This document shows, piece by piece, positions 56,104 through 64,000 of a stretch of DNA of 64,000 nt. Location of the stretch: the NCBI GenBank assembly GCA_024235215.1, contig JACKMU010000001.1, positions 744,001 to 808,000 of the forward strand, read 5' to 3'. Positions within the stretch are counted from its first letter, which is position 1. Each line of letters begins with the position of its first letter. The notes beneath the pieces are model-generated. The model ran no database searches. It was not told where the DNA came from and saw nothing but the letters and a program-made list of their open reading frames with translations. A program made the translations under genes and the position numbers. Origin of the DNA: Chromatiaceae bacterium. GTDB taxonomy: Bacteria; Pseudomonadota; Gammaproteobacteria; Chromatiales; Chromatiaceae.

Positions 56104-56358
56104 CTAAATACACTTACCACTCAACTCTTCACGACGTGCGATACCCTTCTTGCGCTGAACCTCAATGATCTTCAGTTCGGTATTTAACCGTTTTCTTTTA
56201 CTGATATTTGTTTCCGCCTCTGCCTTTGTTCTCAGCTTCTCCTCTTTTTCTGCCAGTTTGGCAAGCAACTCATCAATTCGATCACAGTGTGCTTTTTTCT
56301 TCTTCTCTCCCTTGTCCAGATAATCCTTCAAATTATCCAATAATTTCTCAATCCCCAT
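56104..56358 (-). CDS. Small charged coiled-coil protein
   Basis: 84 residues (MGIEKLLDNLKDYLDKGEKK), almost entirely Lys/Glu-rich heptads from residue 18 to 70 and one helix throughout. A GGGGG run precedes the ATG. No known family is recognised. It follows the Na/Pi cotransporter gene on the same strand after 138 bases. Confidence 0.65.
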   Translation of the reverse strand: MGIEKLLDNLKDYLDKGEKKKKAHCDRIDELLAKLAEKEEKLRTKAEAETNISKRKRLNTELKIIEVQRKKGIARREELSGKCI

Positions 56359-56496
56359 GTTTCATACCCCCATCGCTCACGTTAGCTTTACGTTAATAAT
56401 GACTCTGTTAAACAGAGTTTCAGTTGATTGGCAACCAGAAGCGCCTTCTTCCCCATCGGGGATGAGACTTTTTCAGGTGAAAATCAGAACAGCTGA

Positions 56497-58299
56497 TCAG
56501 GCGGCCTTTTCCGGGTCCATGTGGGAGGCAAATACACTCTTGGCCATGCGTTTAGCAAAGTAATAGATTCGCTTCTGTTTTTCAATTATGTCGATCTCAA
56601 TGGTATAAGCCGGAATCCGGTTCGGCTCCTCTGCTACCAAACGCCTTGCCTGATGGGTAGCGGCTGAATCCGCCAGATTCGAAATCTCATCTTTCATGTT
56701 GATCACGAGCCTGGCCACCTCCTGATTACTCTGGGAGACTGCCTGGATTGCTGACCCCAGGGCACGCTCAATCACCAGATGGAAATCGCTCAATACCTTG
56801 CGGGTCGGTTTACTGATCGACACGCCTGCATCGATGCGCTCATTGCCCAAAACCACCAGGTTGGTTTCGATGGTGTCTCCAATATTCTCCAGCGCACCGA
56901 TCGCCTCCATCAATCCAAGAAACTCTTCGGTCTGCTGCTCTGTGAGACTGCGCTTGCTGATCAACCCCATATAATCGACGATCTGCGCATAGAGCAGATC
57001 CACCTGGTCATCCATATCCCGGATCTGCCTCAAAGTTTCACGATTTCCAGTAAGAATCGCCGGCATGATCTGTTTCAGCATATCCTGAACAATTTCACCC
57101 ATATGCAACACTTCCAGGCGAACGCGATCGATTGCCAGTGAAGGCGTACTCAGCAGCTCCCGATCCAGATACTTGGCACTGATACCTATCACCCCATCTT
57201 CCAGCTCCCGATCCGGAATCATAAATTCGACCAAGCGCGCCAACTGCGAAGTAAATCCGATAAATATCAACGTGTTTGCCACATTGAACACTGTATGCGC
57301 ATTAGCGACCTGGCGCGGTGTCTCCGCGGCCAGGCGTTCAACACCGCTTAATTCCGGATGGGCAGGGGAGATCCAAGCGACCATTTCGGCAAGCTGAGGA
57401 ATAAAGAAAAACCAGATAACCACCCCAGCTACATTGAACAGCACGTGCACGGTTGCCGCCCTTACCGCTTCCCTGGGTTTGCCGATCGACGCCAACATGG
57501 CGGTGACACAAGTGCCGATATTCGCCCCGAATGCGAGTGCAATGCCCGCAGGTAGAGTGATGAACCCCTGACTCGCCATCACGATCACTATGCCTGTAGT
57601 CGCCGAGGAGGACTGTATGAGACCGGTAAAGCCCGCGGCAATCAGAATACCAATCAACGGATTCTCCATCTGAATCATCAGATCAAGAAACGGCTGGTAA
57701 CTGCGTAGCGGTTTCATCGCATCGCTCATCACACTCATACCGAAGAAGACCAGACCCAGCCCCATCAACATCGTGCCGTATTGCTTGACCCGCTCATTCT
57801 TGGATGCGAACAGCATGGTAAAACCGACTCCGACCATCAACAGCGCGGCTTTGGTCACCTTGAAAGCGACAATTTGTGCGGTAATGGTCGTACCGATATT
57901 GGCACCCATGATGATGCCCACAGATTGAGAGAGAGACATCAACCCAGCAGTGATGAATCCGACCACAAGTACTGTCGTCACCGATGAGGATTGAATAATC
58001 GCGGTGACAAATGCTCCGGTAGCAGCACCGATAAAGCGATTGGAAGTGAGCTTTGCCAGAATCGTCTTCATCCGCTCACCCGCAACCGCCTTCAATGATT
58101 CGGACATCTGCTCCATTCCGAACAGGAACAGCGCCAGGCCGCCAAACAGCTTCATACCCATCTCACCCCAGGCCATATTCTGTTCGGGAGTTGCAGCAAG
58201 TGCGGGAAACACGGCCAATGTTGCGGCAACAGTTGTCATCAGCAGAATCAGCATTCTGTTCTTGAGATCACCTGCTGATAGCAGGTATGATTTTGTCAT
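56497..58299 (-). CDS. Na/Pi cotransporter family protein with PhoU-like C-terminal domain
   Basis: 600 residues; AAGGAG lies 7 bases before the ATG. The Na/Pi-II membrane core carries both QSSS repeats (IIQSSSVTTVLVVG and LIQSSSATTGIVIV) and the GANIGTTITA / GANIGTCVTA motifs. About 200 C-terminal cytoplasmic residues form helices like PhoU (EVLHMGEIVQDMLKQI, ALENIGDTIETNLV). It is an inner-membrane transporter that in relatives moves phosphate, mainly outward. It is the third phosphate transporter in the window. Confidence 0.93.
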   Translation of the reverse strand: MTKSYLLSAGDLKNRMLILLMTTVAATLAVFPALAATPEQNMAWGEMGMKLFGGLALFLFGMEQMSESLKAVAGERMKTILAKLTSNRFIGAATGAFVTAIIQSSSVTTVLVVGFITAGLMSLSQSVGIIMGANIGTTITAQIVAFKVTKAALLMVGVGFTMLFASKNERVKQYGTMLMGLGLVFFGMSVMSDAMKPLRSYQPFLDLMIQMENPLIGILIAAGFTGLIQSSSATTGIVIVMASQGFITLPAGIALAFGANIGTCVTAMLASIGKPREAVRAATVHVLFNVAGVVIWFFFIPQLAEMVAWISPAHPELSGVERLAAETPRQVANAHTVFNVANTLIFIGFTSQLARLVEFMIPDRELEDGVIGISAKYLDRELLSTPSLAIDRVRLEVLHMGEIVQDMLKQIMPAILTGNRETLRQIRDMDDQVDLLYAQIVDYMGLISKRSLTEQQTEEFLGLMEAIGALENIGDTIETNLVVLGNERIDAGVSISKPTRKVLSDFHLVIERALGSAIQAVSQSNQEVARLVINMKDEISNLADSAATHQARRLVAEEPNRIPAYTIEIDIIEKQKRIYYFAKRMAKSVFASHMDPEKAA

Positions 58300-58459
58300 A
58301 CCAATCTCCTTGATTTTACTGAGGTTATCTCTTCAAGTAAGACACTTGTAAACCCGTCAGCTGACGCTGGCCAACCATTTGAAGCACTGTGCTGCCATCT
58401 TTGCGCCGGATTTTTTGACTGTTCACTTCCGACTGCCGGTCGACGTCTGACCAGACTGC

Positions 58460-58927
58460 TCAGTCTGACTTTACGATGGTCACCGGCACCGGACAGAGTC
58501 GAACCACCTGCTCAGCTTTCGATCCCAGCAGAAGATGATTCAAACCGGTACGCCCCTGACTGCCCATGACCACCATGTATGCACCGCTCTTCTGCGCCAC
58601 CTCCAATATCCTGGTCACGGGCAATCCGATGACCAGGCGCTTTTCGATCTGTTTGAGCTGTTTTTCTCGAGGGTATTTTTTGATCAGACGGGCCAGAAAA
58701 TCGTTGAGCATCTCCTCGGCAATATCTTCAATGCGCAGTAACTGCTTTTTCTTGGCAATACGCTGATAATAGCCCGGCATCTCTCCGGGGTCATGAACCA
58801 CATGCAGCACAAGAATCGGACGCTTCATACAATCACCCAATTCGCAGGCTTTGAGCAGAGCGGCTTCTGAATGTGAAGAAAAATCAACCGGAACCAAAAT
58901 GGGCTTATCTCTCTCTTTATCCACCAT
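58460..58927 (-). CDS. Universal stress protein (ATP-binding UspA type)
   Basis: 155 residues from the ATG at 58927 (MVDKERDKPILVP), preceded by GGGGAG at four bases; the longer frame adds unlike sequence. The ATP motif GSQGRTGLNHLLLGSKAEQVV is intact (G-x2-G-x9-G-S). Compared with the 44552 protein, this is the typical form. It lies upstream of the Na/Pi cotransporter on the same strand. Confidence 0.9.
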   Translation of the reverse strand: MVDKERDKPILVPVDFSSHSEAALLKACELGDCMKRPILVLHVVHDPGEMPGYYQRIAKKKQLLRIEDIAEEMLNDFLARLIKKYPREKQLKQIEKRLVIGLPVTRILEVAQKSGAYMVVMGSQGRTGLNHLLLGSKAEQVVRLCPVPVTIVKSD

Positions 58928-59439
58928 TAATCTCCCCGTCCGCACTGACGCTTTAAGATTCTTCGGCGTTATCAACCGATCCTCAAATCGAATCCGCTCA
59001 TAGCAGCTGCAGCAGCTGGCCTGAAACTCTCTGCACCCTATACCTGAAACAGTTCGGGGATCTCCCCAATCTGTCAATCCTATGCTAGTATCAAGGTAAA
59101 TTTTAAGAAAATGTGACCTCAGTATAACAGTCGTTAATCAATTAGAAATATGGGTGTTGTTTTCTTGCCTAAAGAATCAGATCATGTCTGGATAAAACGT
59201 TAAGAATACTACGCCACTACCGCGTCGGCCAAAGCTCGCTGGCGTTCGTTTTAATTAATTTTTTTGAGTTGTATATCGGTCGGCGCCTTACGGGGCAGTC
59301 CCTGAATCAGTTCCGGTTGCCAATCACAGTGATTCGTTATTGCGATTCTGTAAGGACTCACCCTATTACCCCGCCGTTACAGTTGGTTGTTTGGTACCTG
59401 CTGCAACAGCAATCTGACAGATAGACTGGGAGGAGTTCG
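58928..59439. other. Divergent 512-base intergenic region
   Basis: Between uspA-like and dsrC-like genes. AT-rich at 59091-59160 and 59250-59275. No RNA gene, no PHO-box-like repeat and no anaerobox seen. Confidence 0.5.
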
Positions 59440-59778
59440 ATGGCAAGCATTCAATTGAATGGGCGAGAGATCCGACTGAACGACAAGGGCTACCTGGCAA
59501 ATTTTGAAGACTGGGACCAAAGCGTTGCCGAAGCGCTGGCCTCACAGGATCAGATGAATCTGACCAGATGTCACTGGATCGCAATCAATTTTCTGCGGGA
59601 TTTTTACAGAAAATTTGAGGTTCCCCCCTCTCCGCGGATACTGCTCAAAGCGGTGGGTAATCAGATTTCTGAAAATGGCTGCAGTAGAAAGGATCTCGAT
59701 CTGATTTTTCCGAAAGGGGGTTGCAAGCACGCCTGTCGGTTAGCCGGACTACCGGACGCTTACTGCCACGCCTGTTAA
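59440..59778 (+). CDS. DsrC/TusE-family protein with an unusual cysteine-rich tail
   Basis: 112 residues; GGAGGAG lies just upstream. The DsrC fold is clear: NDKGYLANFEDWDQSVAEAL, HWIAINFLRDFY, PSPRILLKAVGNQI. DsrC carries sulfur on two cysteines in its C-terminal arm, C-x10-C with the last near the end. Here the tail reads GGCKHACRLAGLPDAYCHAC: four cysteines, and C-x9-C or C-x12-C in place of C-x10-C. It is therefore a paralogue that may handle sulfur or serve as a regulator. Chromatiales sulfur oxidisers carry several DsrC copies. A CHAD gene follows 116 bases later. Confidence 0.85.
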   Translation: MASIQLNGREIRLNDKGYLANFEDWDQSVAEALASQDQMNLTRCHWIAINFLRDFYRKFEVPPSPRILLKAVGNQISENGCSRKDLDLIFPKGGCKHACRLAGLPDAYCHAC

Positions 59779-59894
59779 GCCTCCACTGTAAAAGAGATTG
59801 GAACGGTTCAAGGTGTCTGCTGAACCTGACCGGTGAATCCGCGACTACCCAGAAGAGGGTTCAGCAGTTTGTTAATCTTTATGAGGAGAGGTTT

Positions 59895-61454
59895 GTGCCC
59901 GAACAGCTGTTCATTTTTGACACACCTGAAAATTTTTCCCTGAACGACCTGAAAAAATGGTTTTCAGAGCGACGACCTGTCGAAGAGCAGCCTCCGACCG
60001 AGATCCAAAGAATTTATTACGACACTTTCGATTGGCGACTGTTCAACTCCGGAAGCGTTCTGGAAATCTCTTCACAACGACCAGGCTACCTTCTCACCTG
60101 GCGCGAACTAGGGGGAGGAGGAGTACTGGAACAACTCTCCATCAGACGGATTCCGGAGTTTGCCCATGATCTGGTTGCTCCCGGTTTGCGTACGCGACTG
60201 GAGAAAGCACTTGGAGGACGATCGCTGATTCCGAAGCTAAAGCTCAAGAGCCGCACCAGCGAGTTACGCGTAATCAACAACGATCGCAAAACCCTGATGC
60301 GGTTCGAATTACGCCAGGACCGCGTGGTTCCACCTGAGAGTACGAAAAACCTGATGCTGCCAGCTGTCGTATATCTGTCACCGCTGAGAGGGTTCGATGA
60401 CGCCTATGAGAAAAGTGTCAAACTTATCACCCGCAAAGGCAGACTGAAAGCCGCTCTTCAGGATCCGTTTCTCACCGCCCTGAACGCGCTGCAAGTCGAT
60501 CCAAAAAGTTTCTCCAACAATCTGGAATTCGAATTCAACCCGAAACAGACGGCTTATGAGGCACTATGCACGGTTCTGAACCGTCACCGATGCATCATGG
60601 AACAGAATATCGCCGGTGCCTGTGAGGGCAGAGATCCGGAGTTCCTGCACGACTTTCTACACGCGGCGAGACGTTCGAAATGCTTGCTGCGTCATTATCA
60701 CGCGGTGTTCCCATCCCACCTCATCCACCTCATCCGGCAGGATTTCGAGTGGGTGGAAGAGATAACCGCGCCAGTGCGTAGTCTGGATATCTATCTGGGA
60801 CTGTTCGATGAATTTGTAACCCGGGTAGACGCTGGCCACCAGACGGCACTGGAACCGCTCAAACACTTTCTCCAGGCCGAGAAACAGAAGGAACATGAGC
60901 TGATGCGGGTCCCACTGGAGAGCCCGCGTTACCGGCGCACCATGGAGAGATGGGAAAAAATCCTGAACGCGAACTCCCTCCCCGAGGATCTGCCAGATGA
61001 CGCAACAAAGCCGATCCTGGAGATTGCATCCAGAGGTATCTACAACCTCTATCAAGAACTGGTCGAAAAAGGCAGCGGCGTAAGTGGGGATGACCCCGAT
61101 GCGCTGCTCGAGTTACAGATAATCGAAAAACGACTGGGTTATCAGATGGAGACCTTCCGCAGTCTTTATCCCAAAGATCAAATCACGCCGCTGATTGCTG
61201 CATTGCGTCAACTGCAGAACAATCTAAACTCATTTCAGAACCTCCATCTACAACATGGATCACTGCTGGATTACAGTAGGAAAATGCAGCAACAGATGCG
61301 GACCATGCCGGTCTGGTTGGAGGCGATTGCGCTTTTGGCTGCAGATCGCGAGAAAGAGGAGCATAAAAGGCAGGCGGATTTCGCCAGGCGCTATGATCAG
61401 CTCGCCTGCCGAAAAATGCAGAAAAAATTTCAGAAACTCTTCTCCCCACAGTGA
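59895..61454 (+). CDS. CYTH-CHAD protein, probable polyphosphate-binding protein
   Basis: 519 residues from a GTG at 59895 (VPEQLFIFDTPEN), with GGAG six bases upstream; the frame runs back to 59721 but overlaps the DsrC gene there. The N-terminal half has a CYTH-like fold (YYDTFDWRLFNSG, YLLTWRELGG) without the ExExK catalytic start, so it is probably not an active triphosphatase. From about residue 215 a CHAD domain follows with EFLHDFLHAARRSKCLLRHY and a second helical half. CHAD domains bind polyphosphate and localise to its granules. Some of the usual basic residues are altered. The ParA gene starts 18 bases downstream. Confidence 0.85.
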   Translation: MPEQLFIFDTPENFSLNDLKKWFSERRPVEEQPPTEIQRIYYDTFDWRLFNSGSVLEISSQRPGYLLTWRELGGGGVLEQLSIRRIPEFAHDLVAPGLRTRLEKALGGRSLIPKLKLKSRTSELRVINNDRKTLMRFELRQDRVVPPESTKNLMLPAVVYLSPLRGFDDAYEKSVKLITRKGRLKAALQDPFLTALNALQVDPKSFSNNLEFEFNPKQTAYEALCTVLNRHRCIMEQNIAGACEGRDPEFLHDFLHAARRSKCLLRHYHAVFPSHLIHLIRQDFEWVEEITAPVRSLDIYLGLFDEFVTRVDAGHQTALEPLKHFLQAEKQKEHELMRVPLESPRYRRTMERWEKILNANSLPEDLPDDATKPILEIASRGIYNLYQELVEKGSGVSGDDPDALLELQIIEKRLGYQMETFRSLYPKDQITPLIAALRQLQNNLNSFQNLHLQHGSLLDYSRKMQQQMRTMPVWLEAIALLAADREKEEHKRQADFARRYDQLACRKMQKKFQKLFSPQ

Positions 61455-61472
61455 GACATAACGCAGTTATCA

Positions 61473-62231
61473 ATGAAAATCATCGCAACCTACAATCTCA
61501 AAGGTGGGGTCGGCAAGACCTCCACAGCAGTCAATATGGCCTATCTGGCAGCCAGGGACGGGTATCGCACACTACTTTGGGACCTTGATCCCCAAGGGGC
61601 GGCCAGCTTCTGTTTCCGGGTAAAACCAAAAATAAAAGGTGGCATCGATGCGCTTCGGTCACACAGGAGAACCCTGGACGATGTGGTCAAGGCAACAGAT
61701 TTTGCTGGTCTGGATCTGATTCCGGCCGATTTCTCGTTTAGAAACTTCGATCAGGTTTTCAGTGACTCGAGAAAGCCGACCAAACAGCTCATGAAGCTGC
61801 TCTTTCCCATCTCCAGAGAGTACGATTTGCTGTTCATCGACTGCGCTCCGGCTATCTCCCTGGTTTCAGAAAACATCTTCTATGCTGCCGATGCGCTGCT
61901 GGTACCACTGATACCCACCCCATTCTCAGTGCGAACCTACAACCAGATGTTGAATTATTTCGACAAGGTACCCTCGAAACATCTGAAATTACTCCCATTT
62001 TTTTCGATGTACGACAAACGCAGAGTACTTCATCGTGAGATCATGGCCAACCTGCCAGCAGAGTTCAACGAAATACTCCATACCCCCATACCCTACTGTA
62101 AGAGTGTGGAGCTGATGGGTGTGCAACGCGCACCGGTAGGCAGTTTCGCCTCTGACAGTGTCCCTGCCCGCGCATACGAAAAACTCTGGAAAGAGGTTCA
62201 CAAGCAGCTTCTGGGCGAGCCCAGGCTTTAA
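61473..62231 (+). CDS. ParA/MinD-type ATPase
   Basis: 252 residues. The deviant Walker A NLKGGVGKTSTAVNMAY opens the protein, LLWDLDPQGAAS is the A' motif and LLFIDCAPAIS is Walker B. There is no ParB gene, no parS-like repeat and no N-terminal DNA-binding domain, so it is a stand-alone ParA of the cargo-positioning type (as with carboxysomes or chemoreceptor arrays). The gene directly follows the CHAD gene and is likely cotranscribed, so polyphosphate granules are the likely cargo. Confidence 0.9.
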   Translation: MKIIATYNLKGGVGKTSTAVNMAYLAARDGYRTLLWDLDPQGAASFCFRVKPKIKGGIDALRSHRRTLDDVVKATDFAGLDLIPADFSFRNFDQVFSDSRKPTKQLMKLLFPISREYDLLFIDCAPAISLVSENIFYAADALLVPLIPTPFSVRTYNQMLNYFDKVPSKHLKLLPFFSMYDKRRVLHREIMANLPAEFNEILHTPIPYCKSVELMGVQRAPVGSFASDSVPARAYEKLWKEVHKQLLGEPRL

Positions 62232-62303
62232 TCTGCGGGCGACATCAGTCAACAAATGCGTTTCAGGTCAAGGATGACCTGATATGTCTCCCCTGCCAAC
62301 AGA

Positions 62304-63305
62304 TCAGGAACGATTCGAGTGTACTGAGTAATTTTGATCTTCCACTGCCAACAGCACCACCAGTTGCTCAATCATCGGCACCAGTCCACGATGTTTCAAA
62401 ACGTCCGCTGCCTGGTCTGCCGAAACCCAGCTCCGACTACGATGACTCTCCCGCCACTCCTGTTCCGACAGCACCCGCGTCACCTCCATCGCAAAGACGG
62501 TTACATGGCAAACCCCGCCCCACTTTTTGTAGTCGTAAGATCCTAGCGGTTCTGCCCTTACACTCCCCTCAACGCCAGCCTCCTCCCAAGCCTCCCTGGC
62601 AGCTGACCGCTGTGGGGTCAAGCCCGGCTCGACCACCCCTTTCGGCACCTGTGGATGTTTTCCGCTCTTCGAAGAGATCAACAGAATCTCCAGCCCGCCT
62701 GACTCAAAGCGGTACGGAATAACCGCTGACTGAGTAAAGCAATAAGCCGGGCGCTCCCTGAACTCTTCACCACCCGGAGTGGGAAACGGAAATCTATCCG
62801 GCAAAGAAGCCGGCCGGATAATTTGTCCAAGCTCGCTACAACCGGCGCTGATCCTTTCCCATGGAACATCGAGGGTCAGTCTTGCCAGTGCCGTAGGGGG
62901 CAACACGCTTCCATCCTGAGAATTCTCAACCACTTGATCCGCCAGATGGTGTACCAGCCGCTCCAATCCCGGATTGTGCGCCACCAACAGCAGGCGCCGC
63001 GTCGCTGCTGGGGTGGTTTTCAGTAACTCAATCAGATCACCCAGGCTGGCACGGTAGAGGGTGTCCTCACTGATCACCCAGGTTGCCGCCATCCCCAGCG
63101 TGTGCACCGTCTTTTCCGCGGTAACCGTGGTGCGCTCAGCGGGTGAACTGAGCACACGGTCAGGGAGCAGATTCTGCCGCAACAGCCAAGCCCCAATCCG
63201 CTGCGCTGCACGTTTTCCAGGCTCCGCCAACGGCAGGTGAAAATCATCCAGACTGGACTTCGGCTCTGCAATTCCCGCTCTTAACAACAGTAGCTCACGA
63301 GCCAT
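62304..63305 (-). CDS. SixA-like phosphatase domain fused to a Nudix domain
   Basis: 333 residues. Residues 1-150 resemble SixA histidine phosphatases (LPDRVLSSPAERTTVTAEK, LLVAHNPGLERLVHHLAD), but the RHG motif reads LLLLRAGIAEP: the phospho-accepting histidine is alanine (codon GCG). Residues about 190-320 form a Nudix domain with G-x5-L-x7-REAWEEAGV; its first Glu is Leu but the REUXEEXGU core is intact. PKGVVEPG and the following strands recall diphosphoinositol-polyphosphate or diadenosine-polyphosphate hydrolases. It converges on parA. Confidence 0.85.
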   Translation of the reverse strand: MARELLLLRAGIAEPKSSLDDFHLPLAEPGKRAAQRIGAWLLRQNLLPDRVLSSPAERTTVTAEKTVHTLGMAATWVISEDTLYRASLGDLIELLKTTPAATRRLLLVAHNPGLERLVHHLADQVVENSQDGSVLPPTALARLTLDVPWERISAGCSELGQIIRPASLPDRFPFPTPGGEEFRERPAYCFTQSAVIPYRFESGGLEILLISSKSGKHPQVPKGVVEPGLTPQRSAAREAWEEAGVEGSVRAEPLGSYDYKKWGGVCHVTVFAMEVTRVLSEQEWRESHRSRSWVSADQAADVLKHRGLVPMIEQLVVLLAVEDQNYSVHSNRS

Positions 63306-63926
63306 TGCTAGCCTCCCGAGACTCTACCCATGAATTTGGCATCCAGCCCTTCCCCTCTCCCATCGCTTACCATCGCCGGTATTTAAATAGGCTTCTGAAT
63401 AAAGAGCACCCATGCTGAGTTGCACAGCGAAATAATTGTATATCACGATCAGGATGACTGTTCGGGAAATCCGGTTGTTCGTTGCAGTAAATTCGAAGTT
63501 GGACGGAGCAATCCAGCTGCAGGCACTACAGTCAAGTGGCAAAATGACGATATAGAGAGTGTTTATTGAGTCTCCATCCAGCAACAGGTTGTTTAAACTG
63601 CGCACTTCATCCAAAGAAACGCAAGGATCCGGAGAGCGGAACACCTTACTGGATTCAGGCATGCCGAAATGACAATGAGTGAAATTTCTCAACGTACGCC
63701 ATTGCGCAGTCACTGAATAGCATGCAGCCCCGCGTCTGGCATGTTTTCGTAAATTTTGTCTTTCTCAAGCCGAGTTCAATTGAGAAAATATCGGGCTTGA
63801 AGCCGACCGACTGGTGAGGCCAGCCTTAAGTCGTGAGAGATGCATATTTGCTTATCTCACAACGAATTCCAACGGAGAGCATTATCCAGGTCTGAACATC
63901 CGCCAATGGTACCGCATCCAAACTGA
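63306..63926. other. 621-base intergenic region
   Basis: Separates the SixA-Nudix gene from the gene at the right edge; both are transcribed away from it. A 129-codon minus-strand frame (63324-63713) has no family features. No RNA or repeat seen. Confidence 0.4.
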
Positions 63927-64000
63927 TGAAACCCATACAAGTCGTCCGCGACGTTAAACTTTTCGACCAATTGCGTATCAGTCGCTATCAGAAAGCCCCT
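63927..64000 (+). CDS. Start of a gene with CofD-like N-terminus (partial, runs off right edge)
   Basis: Only 24 residues are visible (MKPIQVVRDVKLFDQLRISR, then YQKA). The pattern Asp-x-x-Arg-Ile-x-Arg-Tyr-x-Lys-Ala-Pro resembles the start of CofD-related proteins of the so-called GAK system. The following GTAL phosphate-binding segment that would prove this lies outside the window. Confidence 0.35.

Noticed and set aside
63324..63713. 129-codon minus-strand frame
   Set aside because: Composition and lack of a ribosome binding site do not support translation.
1..64000. tRNA, rRNA or CRISPR loci
   Set aside because: No cloverleaf, rRNA segments or regularly spaced long repeats were found by reading; a covariance scan was not possible.

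Overview
The window reads as the chromosome of a gammaproteobacterium with a denitrifying, sulfur-oxidiser-like physiology. This is inferred from a clade II nitrous oxide reductase cluster, a complete system I cytochrome c maturation operon, a DsrC-family protein, waaA/rapA/yicC/rph/rdgB of gammaproteobacterial type, and a UDP-sulfoquinovose synthase. The closest lineages by gene content would be Sedimenticola/Thiodiazotropha-like Chromatiales, but no species call can be made from sequence reading alone.

Layout. 1-5710 (minus strand): end of a clade II nos cluster, with a membrane protein running off the left edge (NosB-like), a dihaem cytochrome c, a monohaem cytochrome c, NosZ and a second monohaem cytochrome c. 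Two perfect FNR/DNR-type boxes lie upstream of the dihaem cytochrome and of nosZ. 6076-12727: housekeeping genes (rapA, dgt, a pcm-family methyltransferase, waaA). 12989-24783: accessory region with two secreted calcium-repeat proteins (one with a CAP domain), a degenerate Nudix protein, a small exported protein, a three-domain glycosyltransferase, an epimerase, an SqdB-type UDP-sulfoquinovose synthase and 0.8 kb without recognisable genes. 24784-29884: a phasin-like protein, a TlpA-like gene broken by a stop codon, and a peroxide-defence set (gor, peroxiredoxin-glutaredoxin fusion, divergent oxyR). 30059-32266: first Pit phosphate transporter with its DUF47 partner and a PHO-box-like site. 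32720-35582: yicC, a Ser/Thr kinase, rph. 35739-42856: ccmABCDEFGHI on the minus strand, including a ccmD of only 59 codons. 43066-45139: rdgB, a PilZ protein and a UspA protein.

45432-64000 is the most unusual part: a phosphorus-themed island. In order it holds a 2-phosphoglycerate kinase overlapping an archaeal-type phosphoglycerate mutase, a five-repeat PHO-box-like array with 10-11 bp period, a second DUF47-Pit pair, an unrecognised P-loop protein one base before a PPP-type metallophosphatase, two tandem CNNM/CorC transporters, a small coiled-coil protein, a Na/Pi cotransporter with a PhoU-like tail, a second UspA protein, a DsrC variant, a CYTH-CHAD protein followed 18 bp later by a ParA-type ATPase, a SixA-Nudix fusion that lacks the catalytic histidine, and the start of a gene whose N-terminus resembles CofD-like proteins. 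CHAD proteins are known polyphosphate binders, so the CHAD-ParA pair suggests a mechanism to place or divide polyphosphate granules. That, together with a possible 2,3-diphosphoglycerate pathway and PhoB control, is my best candidate for an undescribed system. It is an inference from gene content.
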